A stretch of DNA of 64,000 nt from Muscardinus avellanarius (GCA_963383645.1 OY726571.1:25474616-25538615); one strand, 5' to 3'; shown: positions 1 through 13,764, counted from the stretch's first letter. Translations and numbers: made by a program. The notes: generated by a model not told the origin, from the sequence alone.

Positions 1-2666
1 GCACACATCGCCCGGTCAGCCCCCACCCGATCCCCACCCCATTCTCTCCCCATCCCTCCTTCCCATGCTTGGCTTAGTGGTTGACATCTAGTATTATAGC
101 AATTTAACCAAAATTAAAAATGATAATTTCACATAACAGTTTCATTTGTCTCATACCAAGCTTTTGATGACTTAAAGATAACATTTCAATATTTCTTTTT
201 GCTTTCTTTCTTACCAGAGAATATTTTTTTTCTATTTTTTAGGTGAAACTATCATATATTTATATATTTATTTTTCAGAAAAAAAATCTATCCTAATATG
301 GAATATGAACTCTAGATACCCAAAACGATCTTGAAAAAGAACAAAGCTAGAAGATATATATTTTCTGATTTCAAACCATATAAAGCTACAATAATTGAAA
401 CAGTGTAGTACTGTTCTAAAGGCAGATATATAAACCATTGGAGTTAAATAAAAGCCTAGAGCTAAATTCTTCCCTATATTGTCAAGTTATTTTTGACAAG
501 GTTTCCACGAACATTTGGTGGTGGAAATAATAATCCTTTAACTAAATATTGTTGAAAAATAATACTTACATGGAAAAGAATAAAATTGGACCCTTACCTA
601 ATCCCATATACAAATATTAACTCAATATAGATAAAAGACCTAAATATAAATCTTAAGACTATAAAATTTTAGAAGAAAATCTGGGTCATAAAACCTCACA
701 ACATTGAAATTGGCAGTGATCTCTTGGATATGATTTCAATGGCACAGGCGACAGGAGAGTATACATACTCCCTAAAAAAATAAAAAAAATTGTATATCCA
801 AAGACAATGTAAACAGAGTTAAAAGTTACTGATAGAATGGGATAATATATTTCCAAATGCTATATCTGAAGGTATATTAATATTCCAACTAGAAATCCTA
901 AAAATTAACAACAATAAAGGCAAACAATACAATTTAGAGATAAGTAAAAGACTAACATAAATAATGAATCTCCACAGATAACCAATCTTAGTTGTCCCTT
1001 GGATGGAAAATCTTGTTTCTCTGGTTCTGGTGTGTGTTATCTATTTCTTCTTTGTAGTTAATCTCTTTGAGTATTTTCTCTAGCGCTGGTTTTGAAGACA
1101 TAAATTCCTTCAGTTTTTGTTTGTCATGGAAGCTTCTTATTTCTCCATCTAATTTGATAGAAAGTTTTGCTGGGTAGGAAATTTTTGGCTGGAAGTTGTT
1201 TTCTTTCAGAGTTTGGAATATGTTACTCCAAGCCCTTCTGGCTCTCATGACTTGTTTTGGGAAGTCTGGAGTGATTCTAATTGGTTTGCCTCTGAATGTC
1301 AGTTGGCCCTTTGTTTTTGTTGCCTTTAAGATTCTCTGCTTGGCTTCCACGTTGGTCATTTTGACAATTATGTGGCGTGGGGATCCTCTTCTCCGATCCT
1401 GTCTAAAGGGAGTTCTATAAGTTTCCTGGACCTGTGTATCAACCTCTTGCTCTATGTTTGGAAAATTTTCTGCTATTACTTCCTTGAAGAGATCCTCTAT
1501 TCCAATTATTCTTAGGTTAGCTCTCTTAAAATGGGCCCATATTTCTTCAATATCAGATTCCTGCTGTTGGATATTTTTTTCTAGATTAGAAACTATGCGT
1601 TCATTTTTGGAATGATCATCTTGTAAGAGCGAGATTCTGTTCTCCATGTGTTCTAATCGGTTGTTCATGCTTTAAATTGAGGCCTTTACTTCATTAATTG
1701 CATCCTTTATCTCTTTTTGGCTTCTCTGAATTCTTTTCGAAGCACCTCTATTATTTCTACAGTTATTTTCCTGATTTGATCTTCTAGAAATCTCTGATTT
1801 TCTGTTTTATCGGGTTCTGATGTTGTGGGGTTGTGGGCATTCAAACTCCAGTGTTATTCCTCTTTCCCATGATTTCAGAAGTTTGTGCCTTCTCTGGGTT
1901 CTTCGCTTGGGTCACTATGACTTCGCTTAAGGTGCTCTGGATCTCGGGTCTGTAGTATCTCTGACCCCACTACTCCTTTACTGGGTTGTATCACAGAGTC
2001 TCCGACCCAGAGAGTTGATAAAGGCTGCTTTAGACTGTGGGGGGTGCCAGGTTGCATGTTCTCCTATGGTGTGATATCTCTGCCACTGCCACTCCCCCAC
2101 TGGGTCAAGTCCCTGGGAGTGCAGTACTGGGATTTCTCCTCTGTGGCCCGCAGTTTGACTCACTGTTCTTGAGTACGCAGATGTAGCTGTACTGGACTTG
2201 GTGAATTCACTGCTGCTGCCGCCGGTGGCAATATGGCGCCGCTGCCATGCCCTTGGCCATGAGGCTGGCGTATTTTTTCTTCTCTGGTTTTGAGTTCCAC
2301 TCTGAGTCCCTGCAGTGTGTGCTGAGCTCAGCCACTAGGAGCTTTAGATGCTTCCTGTGCCAAAAGATCCCGCCTGGCTGTTCCGCAGCGGCTCACCTCG
2401 GCTTGCTGTAGCCGTCCAGTGAACTCGCCGCTGCTGCCGGCAGTATGGCGCTGCTGCTGCGTCCTCGGGCGTGAGGCCGGTGTATCTCCTCTGTGGCTCT
2501 GAGCTCTGTTCTCAGTCCGCTTTCTCTCTGGAGCCTGGTGATTTTTTTGTTTCTCTGGTGATGGTGTTTTCTGGCTATGAAAGGCGCTGATTTTGTGGTA
2601 ATGGAGATTGGTTGTTAGCGGGGCTCTTAAGCCCCGCTTTTTTCGGTCGCCATCTTCCCGGAAGTC
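1..2666 (-). mobile_element. L1-derived element with inverted ORF2 segment, copy 1 (cut by window edge)
   Basis: The minus strand reads 5'UTR (2666 down to about 1860, ending in the ACTTCCGGGAAGATGGC start motif), ORF1, and after the ORF1 stop at 988-990 a segment (about 300-955) that encodes L1 ORF2 on the opposite strand. In that segment + strand frames give AAA-ATT-TTA-GAA-GAA-AAT-CTG (KILEENL) and a D-I-x-I-G...AMAT-like stretch typical of the ORF2 C-terminal third, broken by stops. The 3'UTR-like piece reaches position 1. It is nearly the same as the copy at 60385-63317. Confidence 0.85.
988..1668 (-). pseudogene. L1 ORF1p fragment, copy 1
   Basis: The 226-codon open stretch encodes the L1 RNA-binding chaperone: coiled-coil end, ESDIEEIWAHFKRANLRIIG (start of the RRM), the RTPFRQDRRRGSPRHIIVKM block and a C-terminal domain with NFQPKISYPAKLSIKLDGEI. 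Compared with the other copy it lacks 12 codons after the IGIE motif. The real ORF1 start lies upstream beyond a frame break, so this is an inactive remnant. Confidence 0.85.
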
Positions 2667-2818
2667 CTCAGTCTTCCTTTTTGATCATGGTTAAATACAG
2701 TGCAGTTTTCTAAAGTTATGTTGGATCTGACTGACTCAGTGGTAATTTCATCAGTTTCCATGGTTAGCAATTATGTAGATAATTAAGGTGCTTATTTAAT
2801 CCAAAATTACAGTGATTT

Positions 2819-3031
2819 TTTTTTTTTTTTTTTGGTGGTACTAGGGATGGAACCCAGGGGCTTTTCTACCTCTGGGCTATATTCCCAGACCTATTTTATA
2901 TTTTATTTGGAAACAGGGTCTCACTAAGTTGCTGAGAGCCTCACTAAGTAGCTGAGGCTGGCTTTGAACCTGTGCAATCCTCCTGTCTCAGCCTCCCAAG
3001 CTCTGGGATTACAAGCGCCACCACCCCCGGC
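2819..3031 (-). mobile_element. B1-dID SINE
   Basis: Poly-T, then TGGTACTAGGGATGGAACCC (dID part) and CTCAGCCTCCCAAGCTCTGG (B1 part). GTGATTT flanks both ends. Confidence 0.85.
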
Positions 3032-3684
3032 TGTGTGATTTCTATTTTAATTAACTGATAATGAAGAACTTTATTTAATATTGTAAAAATGCTAGAACAT
3101 CTTCAAAAGAGTAGATAAACGGATAGTATTAAGTCCTATTTCTACATGACTTACATAGAACTGATGAATGAATAATAGCAAAATTTGTCCAGCTGTAAAT
3201 TCCTGGGGCAGAAATGGTTTAAAATGGTATAATACAACCAGCCTCTAAATTGGAAAAATTAAATTAGTTTACCATTATCATAATAATTAAAATTCAAGGA
3301 ATTCTTAGAAGCAAACAGGATCAAACCTAAGAATTCAAATATCAACAACAATTTATTTATTATTATAAAGTTGCATACTTTATTATAATAGTCAACATTT
3401 CATATAGTTTGCTTTTGGAATTTTATGAATTCATAATGGGCTTAAAAGTTGTTTCTAAAATCTAAGATAGTACTAGGATAAATATCAATACATTATATAA
3501 GCACATTATAAAATAAGGTCCATAGAATTTCTATGATGAAAACCTTATATCCGACATTATTTTGATCACCTAAGTTCTAAAGTACCAGCCCACTGATTCA
3601 GGACAACTGTAAAGCTATTCTGTGTAAGGCCTTCTCCTTTATAAATTACTAGACAAAAAAAAAAAACGAAAGGGGCATTTTTTT

Positions 3685-3709
3685 TGTGTGTGTGTGTGTG
3701 TGTGTGTGT
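3685..3709. repeat. (GT)n microsatellite
   Basis: About 12 GT units after a T-run. Confidence 0.9.
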
Positions 3710-4348
3710 TTTTCCCATAGAGAGTGCCTATATAGGCAAAATAATTAAGTTTTGAAGTTAGTCTTAGGACCAAATTTTCAATAGGAAAATATAGCTACTT
3801 AAAAGCATACTTTGATTTTTTTTTTTTACCCTGCCCATCTTTCCATTAAAATACATATCTGCTCTACCATACCCAAGTAGTGAGAAGGGGCTTATTGTTT
3901 CCATTCCTATTCTTATAAAACTTTAAGCAAATTCATGAGGGAATCAGAAGAATTTACCCAAAGCCAGAGTAACTAAGATATGAGTGGTTACAATACCAGA
4001 TAACATGTTGTAAGATAAAGTTAACCCTACAAGATAATAATGTCTCATTTCTCCCATCAGTGTCTATCAGAAAGTAAAATGTGTAGGTGTACGCACCTTG
4101 AGGTGTTGATCTTTTTGTCTCTTTCATAATGTGATGTGAGTTCTTTGAGCACATAGTAGGACCAGGTCAGGTAAGGTAGAACATTATTCCGTCATATTTT
4201 TCTCTGAATCTCAATTCCTTTATTTGTAAAAAGTTGGCAGGTTTTTTTTTTGTTTTGTTTTGTTTTTTGCTTGTTTTAGTCAAGAATCCTTAGAATCTTT
4301 CTCCAAATGACTTTCTAGGCAACTCTGTATTTTCATCCTTCTTTTTAA

Positions 4349-4510
4349 ATTTTTTTATTCGTGCACTGTAGTCATACACCTTAATGGAGTACAGACCATA
4401 CACGCATACATTATCCAATTAGCCCTGCCACAATTCTCGCTTCATTCCCTCCCCCGCTGTCCTCCTCATGTTTAGCGTAGTGATTGACTTTGATATGCTT
4501 GTGAATCTAT
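4349..4510 (-). mobile_element. L1 3'UTR fragment
   Basis: GTGCACTGTAGTCATACACC and following C-rich sequence align with the 3'UTR of the L1-derived element at 60405-60560. A T-run before it would be the tail of a minus-strand insertion. Confidence 0.55.
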
Positions 4511-5649
4511 TAGGGAGTTTCCCCTACTTGGAAACCACTGGTCTAGATGTCTTCCAAGATCTCCTCCACAATCAATTCCCCCCCTGCATTTAAGTTCTTG
4601 CCCAGGGTTTCCACCATGTTTCTCTAGAAGAACACAATTGGCCAATCTAGAGCTGGAATCACTAGAGCTGAGTGGGCTGCTTTTTGCTTTGTATGACCTG
4701 CAGAGATTTGAGGGTGCCGGGCAGCCCCTGAGCCCCTGCCAGCTATGGCAGATCTTTTGGAAAAGTAGGAACAGATAGGGCATCTATTAACTCAGCTGTG
4801 CAACACTGGTTCAGAAGTAAGCGCTGCATTGATTCCAGCGCTTTAGTAATTTTCCCATGTTTGGCAAAACTTACATTTAGCGTCCAGCTACTCATCGCTG
4901 CCCAGCCTGGCAGATACGCACAGGAGTGTGGCAGCCAGGATCCTAGGCTATCCCTTCTTTGGTTTCCTCAGAAGCGGGCAGGGGACCAGGATGGATTAAC
5001 TAAGAAGACAGTCAGCCATTTTATGTTGTTAAGCTCAACCCTGTTAGCATTTTCAGGATATAATCCTGTTGTGAGAATGTCTCCTGTTAACTTTTGTGAG
5101 TACCAGCTCTCAGAATGGAGGAAAACCTGTCTGCCTTGCAGACCAAGAATTAGTTTCTTCTCCTTTTCTAGGAGCAACTATTATTCAGGGAATATTTGAC
5201 ATTTTCTTTTCCCACATGCCTACATACATTCATGATTTTTTGAGCATAAAAATGAATTCTGTGTTCTGAAAGCTCATCAGACCCCTGTGCCTCTGCCTCA
5301 CCAGCCTGTCCTGCATGATCAGACTGTGACGTGGTCAGCACACCCCCTGGAACATCATAAGCAGCACTGGCTGTGCACAGAAGTGATGGCCAGGGAACTG
5401 CTGATTCTCTGGCTGTTTCTCTTTCCCTTTTTCTCCTTCTCTCAAGCAATCTGGAATTGCCTTGAATTCCTTCCACACGCCTCTTCTTCATTTATTGTGT
5501 TTTTTTATTTCCTTCCTCTGAGTCTAGATCTTTGCTTTAATCCTATCCCTTAAATGACTCAGATAAACTTTGATCAGAATGGTTGGGAGCCGTGGGCATA
5601 ATGTAAGATTACATTTTTCAGGGTCACGCGGTAGTTTTTGTTTTTTATT

Positions 5650-5694
5650 ATGTATGTATGTATGTATGTATGTGTGTATGTATGTATGTATGTA
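5650..5694. repeat. (TATG)n microsatellite
   Basis: About 11 units with one TGTG variant; adjoins a SINE. Confidence 0.9.
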
Positions 5695-5877
5695 TTTGGT
5701 GGTACTGGGAGTGGAACCCAGAGGCTCTCTACCTCCAGGCTATACTCCTGGACCTATTTTATATTTTATTTGGAAACAGGGTCTTCACTGAGTTCCTGAG
5801 AGGCTAAGTAGCTGAGGCTGGCTTCAAACCTGTGCGATCCTCCTGTCTCTGCCTCCCAAGCACGGTGATTACAAGGT
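5695..5877 (-). mobile_element. B1-dID SINE, 5' end missing
   Basis: Joined to a (TATG)n stretch at 5650-5694; ends early at ATTACAAGG without the CCGGGCGTGG head. Confidence 0.8.
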
Positions 5878-5942
5878 GGTGGTTTTTAAAGGGAAAAGCT
5901 TCAGTGCTTCTGAAATCTTGCTCATGATATATTAAATATGTC

Positions 5943-6120
5943 GCCGGGCGTGGTGGCACACGCTTGTAATCCCCGCGCTTGGGAGGTGGAGACAGGAGGA
6001 TCTCGCAGGTTCGAAGCCAGCCGCGCTGGCGTAAGAGACCCTGTTTCAAAAATATAAAATTGGTCTGGGAGTGTAGCCCGGAGGTAAAACGGCTTCCAGG
6101 AACCCCAGTACCACCAAAAA

Positions 6121-6165
<45 letters not shown>
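5943..6165 (+). mobile_element. B1-dID SINE, young subfamily
   Basis: Head GCCGGGCGTGGTGGCACACG, tail (TAAA)n. Target duplication AAATATGTC at 5934-5942 and 6166-6174. Right half has the GGCTTCCAGGAACCCCAG variant. Confidence 0.9.
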
Positions 6166-6167
<2 letters not shown>

Positions 6168-7103
6168 ATATGTCACAGATTCCTATAACTTTAGAGCTAA
6201 AGTTGACCAGAGAGATCATCTTGTAGACAGAGAATCTTCAGGCCAAACAGTAAGTGACCATTAAAGGCTGAATATCTACTAGAAATAAATCTAGGTCTTT
6301 TAGCACCTTTCAGTATGCCAGACAAAAGATCAGAGAAGTCTGTTTATCAGAATAGTTTTACATATAGAATTTGTGGCACATTCATGAAACATTTTTATAG
6401 TAAAAGAACTTTCACTTACAAGTAAAAGCAGTATGTTATCCCAAAGCGACTCTCTTTAAATGTGGGCATAGGAAATCCCAACTATATATAGAAGGGCCCC
6501 TGCTTAAATCTAAGTTGGGAGATGTTGCACTGTGAAGAGATCAGAAAGGCACTTGGTTAAGATCCAAGAGTAGAGAATCAGTGTTGAGGGAATGGACACA
6601 TTTTACCGTTGTATCCTGCCTGTTAGTTACCTCAGTCACCCCCAGCCTGGCCCTGAAAGTCCTACCTGGACATGAGGGAGATACTAGGAAAGAGCTTTGT
6701 ATTACAACGTGAAACTCTTTCCTGGGATGGCACGTTTTTACACTTGGAGGTATGCAGATCTCCAGCCAGTGGGCTCTGCAGCAACAGGAAAGCCAGCCTT
6801 GGCACAGAATGTCAAGAGTCCCCAGCAGTAGTCTCGCCTTAGAGTAAGGTGTTGCAGGGCACCAGCTTCACAGGAGCAGAGGCCCTTTTGTAGCAGAGTA
6901 CCATCTTAGCCAGCCCGAAATTGAGGAGAGTGTGGGTGCTGGGTGGCCCCTGGGAATGCCTTGTTCACACATCCACAGAAAGTAGGCCAAGGAATCCCAT
7001 ACAGAGTTGAAAGATTTGTCAGCAAGGTAACTAGCATTTAGAGAGCTTTGCTTTCCTCTTCTGGCAAATATAGGTAATAATACTTGGCTCGTAAAGTTAT
7101 TCT

Positions 7104-7309
7104 TTTTTTTTTTTTTTTTTTTTGGTGGTACTGGGGTTCCTGAAAGCCCTTCTACCTCCGGGCTACACTCCCAGACCTAGATATATATATTTTTTATATT
7201 TTTGAAACAGGGTCTCTTACGCCAGCACGGCTGGCTTTGAACCTGCACAATCCTCCTGTCTCCGCTTCCCAAGCGCGGGGATTATAAGCGTGCGCCACCA
7301 TGCCCGGCA
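7104..7309 (-). mobile_element. B1-dID SINE, young subfamily
   Basis: Target duplication TCGTAAAGTTATTCT at 7089-7103 and 7310-7324; GGGGTTCCTGAAAGCCCTTC variant. Confidence 0.9.
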
Positions 7310-8603
7310 TCGTAAAGTTATTCTGAGGAAAAAATGTGATAACAAGGCCTACAGACAAATCATGCAGTCGGTGGCATGAGCCCCGCTGGTTGGAGATGAT
7401 AAGGGCTGAAGGCCATCTTTATCCTCTGCCTGCCACAGAGAGACCAGAGAAGCCCTTTCCCCCTTTCCTCTACACAGGTCTTTCTTCTACACTTATGTAC
7501 CAGTCACACATACAGGTCTTTCTTCTACACTTCATGCTGGAGGTGTGGCATTCAGCCTTGTCTTCAGACTCTTAATCTTTGTTTCTCATTCTGATGTCCT
7601 GATACATAGTTAGGGGAGGAATCCTGAAGAAACGAGAAAACACAAAGTCCCTATCCATATAAGACAAAGAAATACTGGCTTGTATTTACTGACTGACTGA
7701 ATCTCTGATTTGCATCAAGAGAAGTAAAGAAAAATGCATGATGGTTATAGGGCTTAGTATTTAAATACTTAATTAGTCCTTCATAATAATGAACAGCTTT
7801 GCCATTTCTGATAAATATGTTTTCCAATTTAGCCCTATAATTCTTGTGGCTATAAACATCTTTGTAGCCTGGACTTTAAGCAAGAAACCACATTGTCCTT
7901 TCAAGGGTAGGTTTGATATAAACAGTCTCATCTCTGGCTGTGTCTTGATTGATACTCTTGCTAAGTAGTAAGGACCTCTCAATAAATCCATCAGTCTTTC
8001 TTTCCCCTTTGGGCAGATTTCTGTAGTTTTCGGGACACATTTTTATATGTGGCATTCTTGTTTATTTTACAGAATGTTCCTGACTTGTCCTGAGCTTTTT
8101 ATGATATAGTGATTAAATTTTCATTTTCTAGCATAATTATTTTTTCCAAGCATACATTTAATTTTGTGAGAATGTGATTTAGTGTCTATCTTAAATCCTG
8201 TAGATTATTCTAGCCAGGCAGAAACGTTTTGCCTAAAGAATGGAAATCTGTCTACCTAGCATGCTTCCCTTTTATGGTGGCCAATCCAAGAGTGGCAAAC
8301 TTTGTACCTGACTTTTTATAAATGTCTTTATTGGTCAAGTGTAATTTCTGTGTATCTGAATTTTGATAAATAGTCAGTCCTCCTTGTCCTTGATAGTAAT
8401 GTCCTATAGAGTAACCATGAATACTAAGAATACAGAACTATGTTCCTAGAGGTTTAGGTGCCTGCAAGCCTTTGGTTACATTTTCATCAAACAACACATA
8501 ACCTCAGTCACTTATGTTTTTTAAGACACCTTATGTTACGTATACTATTGATTATTAATATGGAATTTAGGGCCCAAAGCACCTTAACTCCTCCCTGAAC
8601 AAA

Positions 8604-8735
8604 GCTTTATTTTTGAAACAGGGTCTCACTGAGTTGCAAAGGGCCTCGCTAAGTAGCTGAGGCTGTCTGTGAACTGCTATCCTCCTGTCTCATCGCTCCA
8701 CATGCTGGGATTACAAGCGTGCGGCACCACCATTC
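8604..8735 (-). mobile_element. B1-dID SINE, B1 part only
   Basis: GAAACAGGGTCTCACTGAGT through GGGATTACAAGCGTGC; the dID half is absent. Confidence 0.7.
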
Positions 8736-9940
8736 CATTTTTAATAGTAGTATCAGCAACAGAAAGAAAAATGTGGCATTAAATATCCTATAAATGGACA
8801 CACATTTTCTGTTGGAGAACAGAACTTTAACAGAGTTTAAAAAGCAAAGCATCATCCTTGATGACTCTATCAGGGACTCCATTTTTGGTCTATATTTGGA
8901 ACACAGAGGCCAGGAATGATAAAAATCCACTAATAGAACAAATATTTTTACCTGTTATTATGTGCCAGAAATAAAATCTGTTAATGTATTTTAGAAACGT
9001 CAAGAATAAAAGCATGGAATACCAGGCTTTTCCATGCAAGGAATAGAAACAAGTTGGCCTAGTTATCGTCCGTACTAGGCTTGTCATTCATCTTTGCTTT
9101 CTCCCTCCTACCTCTCTTCCCTACTTTGTCCCCCCATCTCCTTTTACAGATGTCTGACTGCTAAAATAGGCTGGAAGGAAGTTGGAGTCGTGCCAAGATG
9201 CACTCCACAGAGGCTGCTGCAGTCAGCAGCAGGAGCAGTGGAATAAGGAAGGTTTTCTTCACTGTTTGGAATATTTATTAGATTTAGTGCTGAAATAGTC
9301 TCTGTTGATTAGTAGGCCTAATCTGAATTTCAAAGGTACAGATGACCATGTAAATGTGATAGTATCATCCTCTCAGGCCCCAAGTGCATCTTGGCCCTGT
9401 CTTTCCTGAGCAGGTAGATGTTGTGTTGAATCTGTTTAATTTTCTGTTAACTGGCCTTGATTATTTTCTTAATCTGGGATACTTTTTAATTTTAAATGTA
9501 TCTCCTCGTCTTCCTTAAGAAAAATAATTTCTGCCCAGGTATCATAGGAACAAAAGAAAATTCCTCCTGTTTCTTCAGTCGTGGTCTCAAAGAAACATAC
9601 AACAAAGTCTAATAGGCCTTGCCATGAAGTCTAATTGTCATAATACAGAAAAAGAAATATTTTCTGAGCACCAGGAGTTACAGACATGATCCTAGTAGGT
9701 TCACATACTCCAGGAATCCAGTAAAACTAGGGACACTTCAACACTGCCCCAGCAGACTGGGGACAAGTTGTTTACAAGAGTCCTGTGATAGAGAAATCTT
9801 TTAAAGTGAGAATAATTTGAAGGTCAGTGCAGGGTCAACTTTGTTCCTCTGTAAACTATGATAATAATTTTTAATATCCTTTGTCTTCCAGAATAAAGAT
9901 TTAACAGGTTAGCATCAACTTCAGAAAATGATATGTTAGG

Positions 9941-10017
9941 TATCCAAGACAGTCAATCCAATTACTCCTGTGAAGTCTTCAGCTTCAAAGGAGTAATTGG
10001 ATTGACTGTCTTGGATA
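9941..10017. repeat. Near-perfect 35-bp hairpin
   Basis: Arms 9941-9969 and 9989-10017 (29 nt) are exact reverse complements. After one mismatched pair five more base pairs (TGAAG/CTTCA) follow, leaving a 7-nt loop TCTTCAG at 9976-9982. The + strand is transcribed as GALNT7 intron if the gene model is right. The ends read TA...TA, which would also fit a small mariner-like MITE. Confidence 0.95.
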
Positions 10018-10479
10018 TAAAAAAAATAATGCCTTTCTTGTGTGTGTGTGTGACAGTGTTTAGGGACATAATATTTTAGGGGGAAAACTGGTGTTCTGCA
10101 TTCTCATGCCGTAGGTAATGAGGAAGCTTTGGAGGCTTCCTTTCTTGCATGAGGCTTTCGTGTAAGAGATGGCCTTGCAGGTCAGTGCTTTGACTAATCT
10201 TGGTGGTCAGATGCTATCAGCAGCGAGCTGCCAGGGATGGCATGACATATCAGAGCAGCACTCAGACTGCAGAACAGCGAGAAGTCAGTTCAACCCACGT
10301 AGATAAATACAGTGCCTTAGATTGTTCAAGCGAGGTCTACTTGCAGCTACTTAAAGAAATTTCAGAGCCAGACTACTTTTTTTTACTCTTGAGATACACA
10401 GTTGAGCCCATCTCAGTTGCCTCAGAATAAATAAGATTTCTAAGATTTTTTGATGAATTTTTCCATCCAAAGGTATACT

Positions 10480-10684
10480 CTTGCCAAGTGTGGCACATGC
10501 TTGTAACTCCAGTACTTGGCAGGCTGAGACAGGAGGATTGTGAGTTCACGGTCAGCCCCAGCAACAACTTAGTGAGGCCCTCTGCAATTTATTGAGACCC
10601 TGTTTCAAAATTAAAACATGAAAAAATAAAATAGGACTGGGGTGTAGCTTAGAGGTAGAATGCCCTTGATTCAATTCCCAATAA

Positions 10685-10729
<45 letters not shown>

Positions 10730-10739
10730 ACACACACAG
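10480..10739 (+). mobile_element. B1-dID SINE with (CA)n tail
   Basis: Target duplication GGTATACT at 10472-10479 and 10740-10747. The tail has become a (CA)n repeat, 10686-10738. Confidence 0.8.
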
Positions 10740-11751
10740 GGTATACTTTTTTCCACCACATGAAATACTTTATTTCTAAAGGAGTGGTAATTTAATATAT
10801 TTATTCAATAATATTTGGAACATTATATAAGAACTCAGAAAAGCTGGGTTTCCTATTTGGATTTATAAACCACCAAATATTGGCACTGGCCCTTGAAAAA
10901 GATTTCTTCCAACAGAGCTCTTTTGCCTTTGTATATCCCTTTCCCACCTGGGCACATTTATCTTTCTTCTAGCTGCCCCATCGCTCTGAGAAACAGTACC
11001 CGCTTGGCAGCTCTGTTCTGGGTAGGCCCATCCTTTGTCAGTGCAACAGCATCTGGAAGAGCCATACAATTAGATGGAACAGCCACATGGTATCAGGATG
11101 GAAAAAATGGGCAGGAATAAAGTGCAGGGTACCTTAAGCAGAATTTGCAAGTCTTTCAGGTAATCTTACTATTAACTCAAAATGAGAATGGTAAAAATAG
11201 TAATGTATTAAAAAACGTGCCCTTGCTTATTTGGACTAGATGCATTCTAGGAGAGCCATCTGCAAAGTCAACACAGAATTTTTGCCTAATTTGATACATG
11301 AGGGGCACACTCATTGTGGGAAATGCCTCATGAAATAGTTCTGTGAGAAAAGAGGTGATCAGGTTAGATCTCTTGCCCAGTGATTTGCGGAGAATGAAGA
11401 TGCTAGTGCAATGCTCTGTTCACTTGCACTTGTCCCAAGTTACAATGTTATTTTCAAATGTTTGAAAAGGGGGGAAGAATTAAACATATTTCATAGTCAA
11501 CTTAAGAGAAAATAAAAATCACTGTAATCCTACCACCCAGGTAGTATAATTTTTAAAGGTGAATTCAGGTGATTCATATCTGCATAACTAGCATTAAAAG
11601 CTTTTTTACATGTTTCTGCAGGTCTTTAATTCCCCCCCCCCACAGCTCCATTTTACTGAGCTGTGTGTTGGGCATGCCACTGGGTGGTTGACCACAATTT
11701 ATGTTGCCAATCCTTTATGGGGATATTTGGAACTGTTTCCAGTTTCTCAGT

Positions 11752-11783
<32 letters not shown>

Positions 11784-13510
11784 CACCGCTAGGAACAAGC
11801 CTATGGCTCAGTCTGTGTGCCCAGAATTAATTATTTCAATAGGACAAACTCCTAGTGGAATCTCTAGTTCAAAGGATCAGTAACCATTTTTTTTAACGTA
11901 AATTCTTAGTATTTTTTCAGCTCTGAAGTCTCTTTTTTACTGTCTTTCACATCCTGTTCCGCGTGGCTTCCACCTCATACAGAGATTTGCTTTGCCCTTT
12001 TCCTTTGCTCCTTTTTCTTTTTTGGTAATTGTCTCCCCCGCCTATGGGCTTGTCTACAGACCCGCTGGAAATCCAGGGCCTCTGCAGAGAGAATGCAGCT
12101 AGCTGAGGATACATGTTTCAAGGTGACAGTTGACGGGAGTGCACTTGCAGTGTTCACGTATGCTAAATCCTTGGGTTCCCTGCCAGATTTTAAGTAAGCT
12201 AAAATGTTTTCCAGAATTTTTGTTTGAGACTTCCTGGCATCTACTTTCTTCAGGGTGAAAATTAACATACCCTCTTAGTTCCTATTTTGTAATTCCCTAG
12301 ATGGAATTACAATTTCTGATAATTAACTTCAGGTCCATCTTGGTGACTCATTAGCCTCAGAAGGATTTGATTTTCTGGAAAATCATAATGAAGCAAAGAT
12401 GTAAGAGAAAGGTAAAGATAATTCAATTAATGGTAGAAAAGCAGTAGACTGATGACTTCTTGAAATAGTATTTGTAGATCTTCTCCATAATATTTATTAA
12501 ATATCTCATATGTACACATTAAATTACATGCTGTTTCCTAATACTATTAGCAAGATAAATTACTAAACATAGTTAATACATTCTTCTTAGTCCCAGATGT
12601 TGCTTATTATGTGAATAAATGCTAACTGTTGTACATTATATACACATTTGTGCATTATATCCACATTTGTAATCAAAGCTTTTCCACATTTGTAATCAGA
12701 TTTAACTTATAGTTGAGTCTTCAAAGTCTTCAAAAAATGACCTACTACTGAATCTTCTCAATTTTCTGTAGGGACGTAAATATCAATCTATGCTTAAGAC
12801 TTAATGTAAGTCTGTAGTATAAGGCCTTTTTTGAAAACTCCTGAAATATCCAACAACTCTTTGTTTGGAAATTATTCACTAATTCTAACCTAAAGTTACC
12901 ATACTACTACTGTAAGTACATACCTCTTCTTCAGTCATTAAAAGTGTTAAAATTTGCTTTTGGAAATGCAAGTTCCCATATGGTAGATGTGATTTCCTTA
13001 TTGTAATTAGAGTACATTGAGAAGGCATATAATCACTTACTGGGTGATGAAATGTGGAATAGAAGATGACTCAATAAACATTTTAAGGAATGTTTGCAAA
13101 GTGTGATTTTCAAATCTGTGTTGAACTTAAATTCCCAACTTGTTCTCTGCACAACTGTTTTTAATGACTTGCACTTTGGTATAATGCCATTGGTCTCCAT
13201 TGAAGCCGTTCATGAAAAACAGCCCAATGAATCTCATTATTGTATGCACCATACGGAAACCCTCTGTTAAAACAAAACAAAAAAATCCCATCTGGACTTC
13301 ACACAAGAATATTATTCTTCTGAACAACTGGCTTATTAAGTATGTACCTAACTAGGTTTTTCTGCTAGAAATTTTGAATTGAATTGTTGCTCACCTATGA
13401 GAAGTATCTAGGGGTTGGTAGATGCACCTGGTACCATTAACAGCGTATTCTCTGTAAACAGTCCCCCAGAATTGTACACACAGGAGCCTTTTACACCCTG
13501 GTATGCTGGG

Positions 13511-13692
13511 TTTTTTTCAAGGTGCCAGGAATTTAATTTAGGGGCATTCTGCTGCTGAGCTATATCCCCACCCCTTTTCATCTTTTAATTTTAAGACATT
13601 TTCTCCCCTAAAGTTTCCCATATTGGCCTCTAACTTATGATCCTCCTGTCTTAGCTTCCCGAGTCACTGGGACATGTACAACTGTGCCTGGT
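13511..13692 (-). mobile_element. Old B1-dID SINE
   Basis: Diverged: GGTGCCAGGAATTTAATTTA, GATCCTCCTGTCTTAGCTTC; next to a younger copy at 13708. Confidence 0.6.
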
Positions 13693-13707
13693 TTGACATG
13701 TATTCTT

Positions 13708-13716
13708 TTTCATTTT

Positions 13717-13764
<48 letters not shown>

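Noticed and set aside
988..1668. The ORF1 frame as a host gene
   Set aside because: It is L1 ORF1p, duplicated at 61441-62351 within a clear L1 context and with frame breaks.
10686..10738. Regular short repeats as a CRISPR-like array
   Set aside because: Simple dinucleotide repeats at SINE tails in a mammalian genome; no spacer structure.
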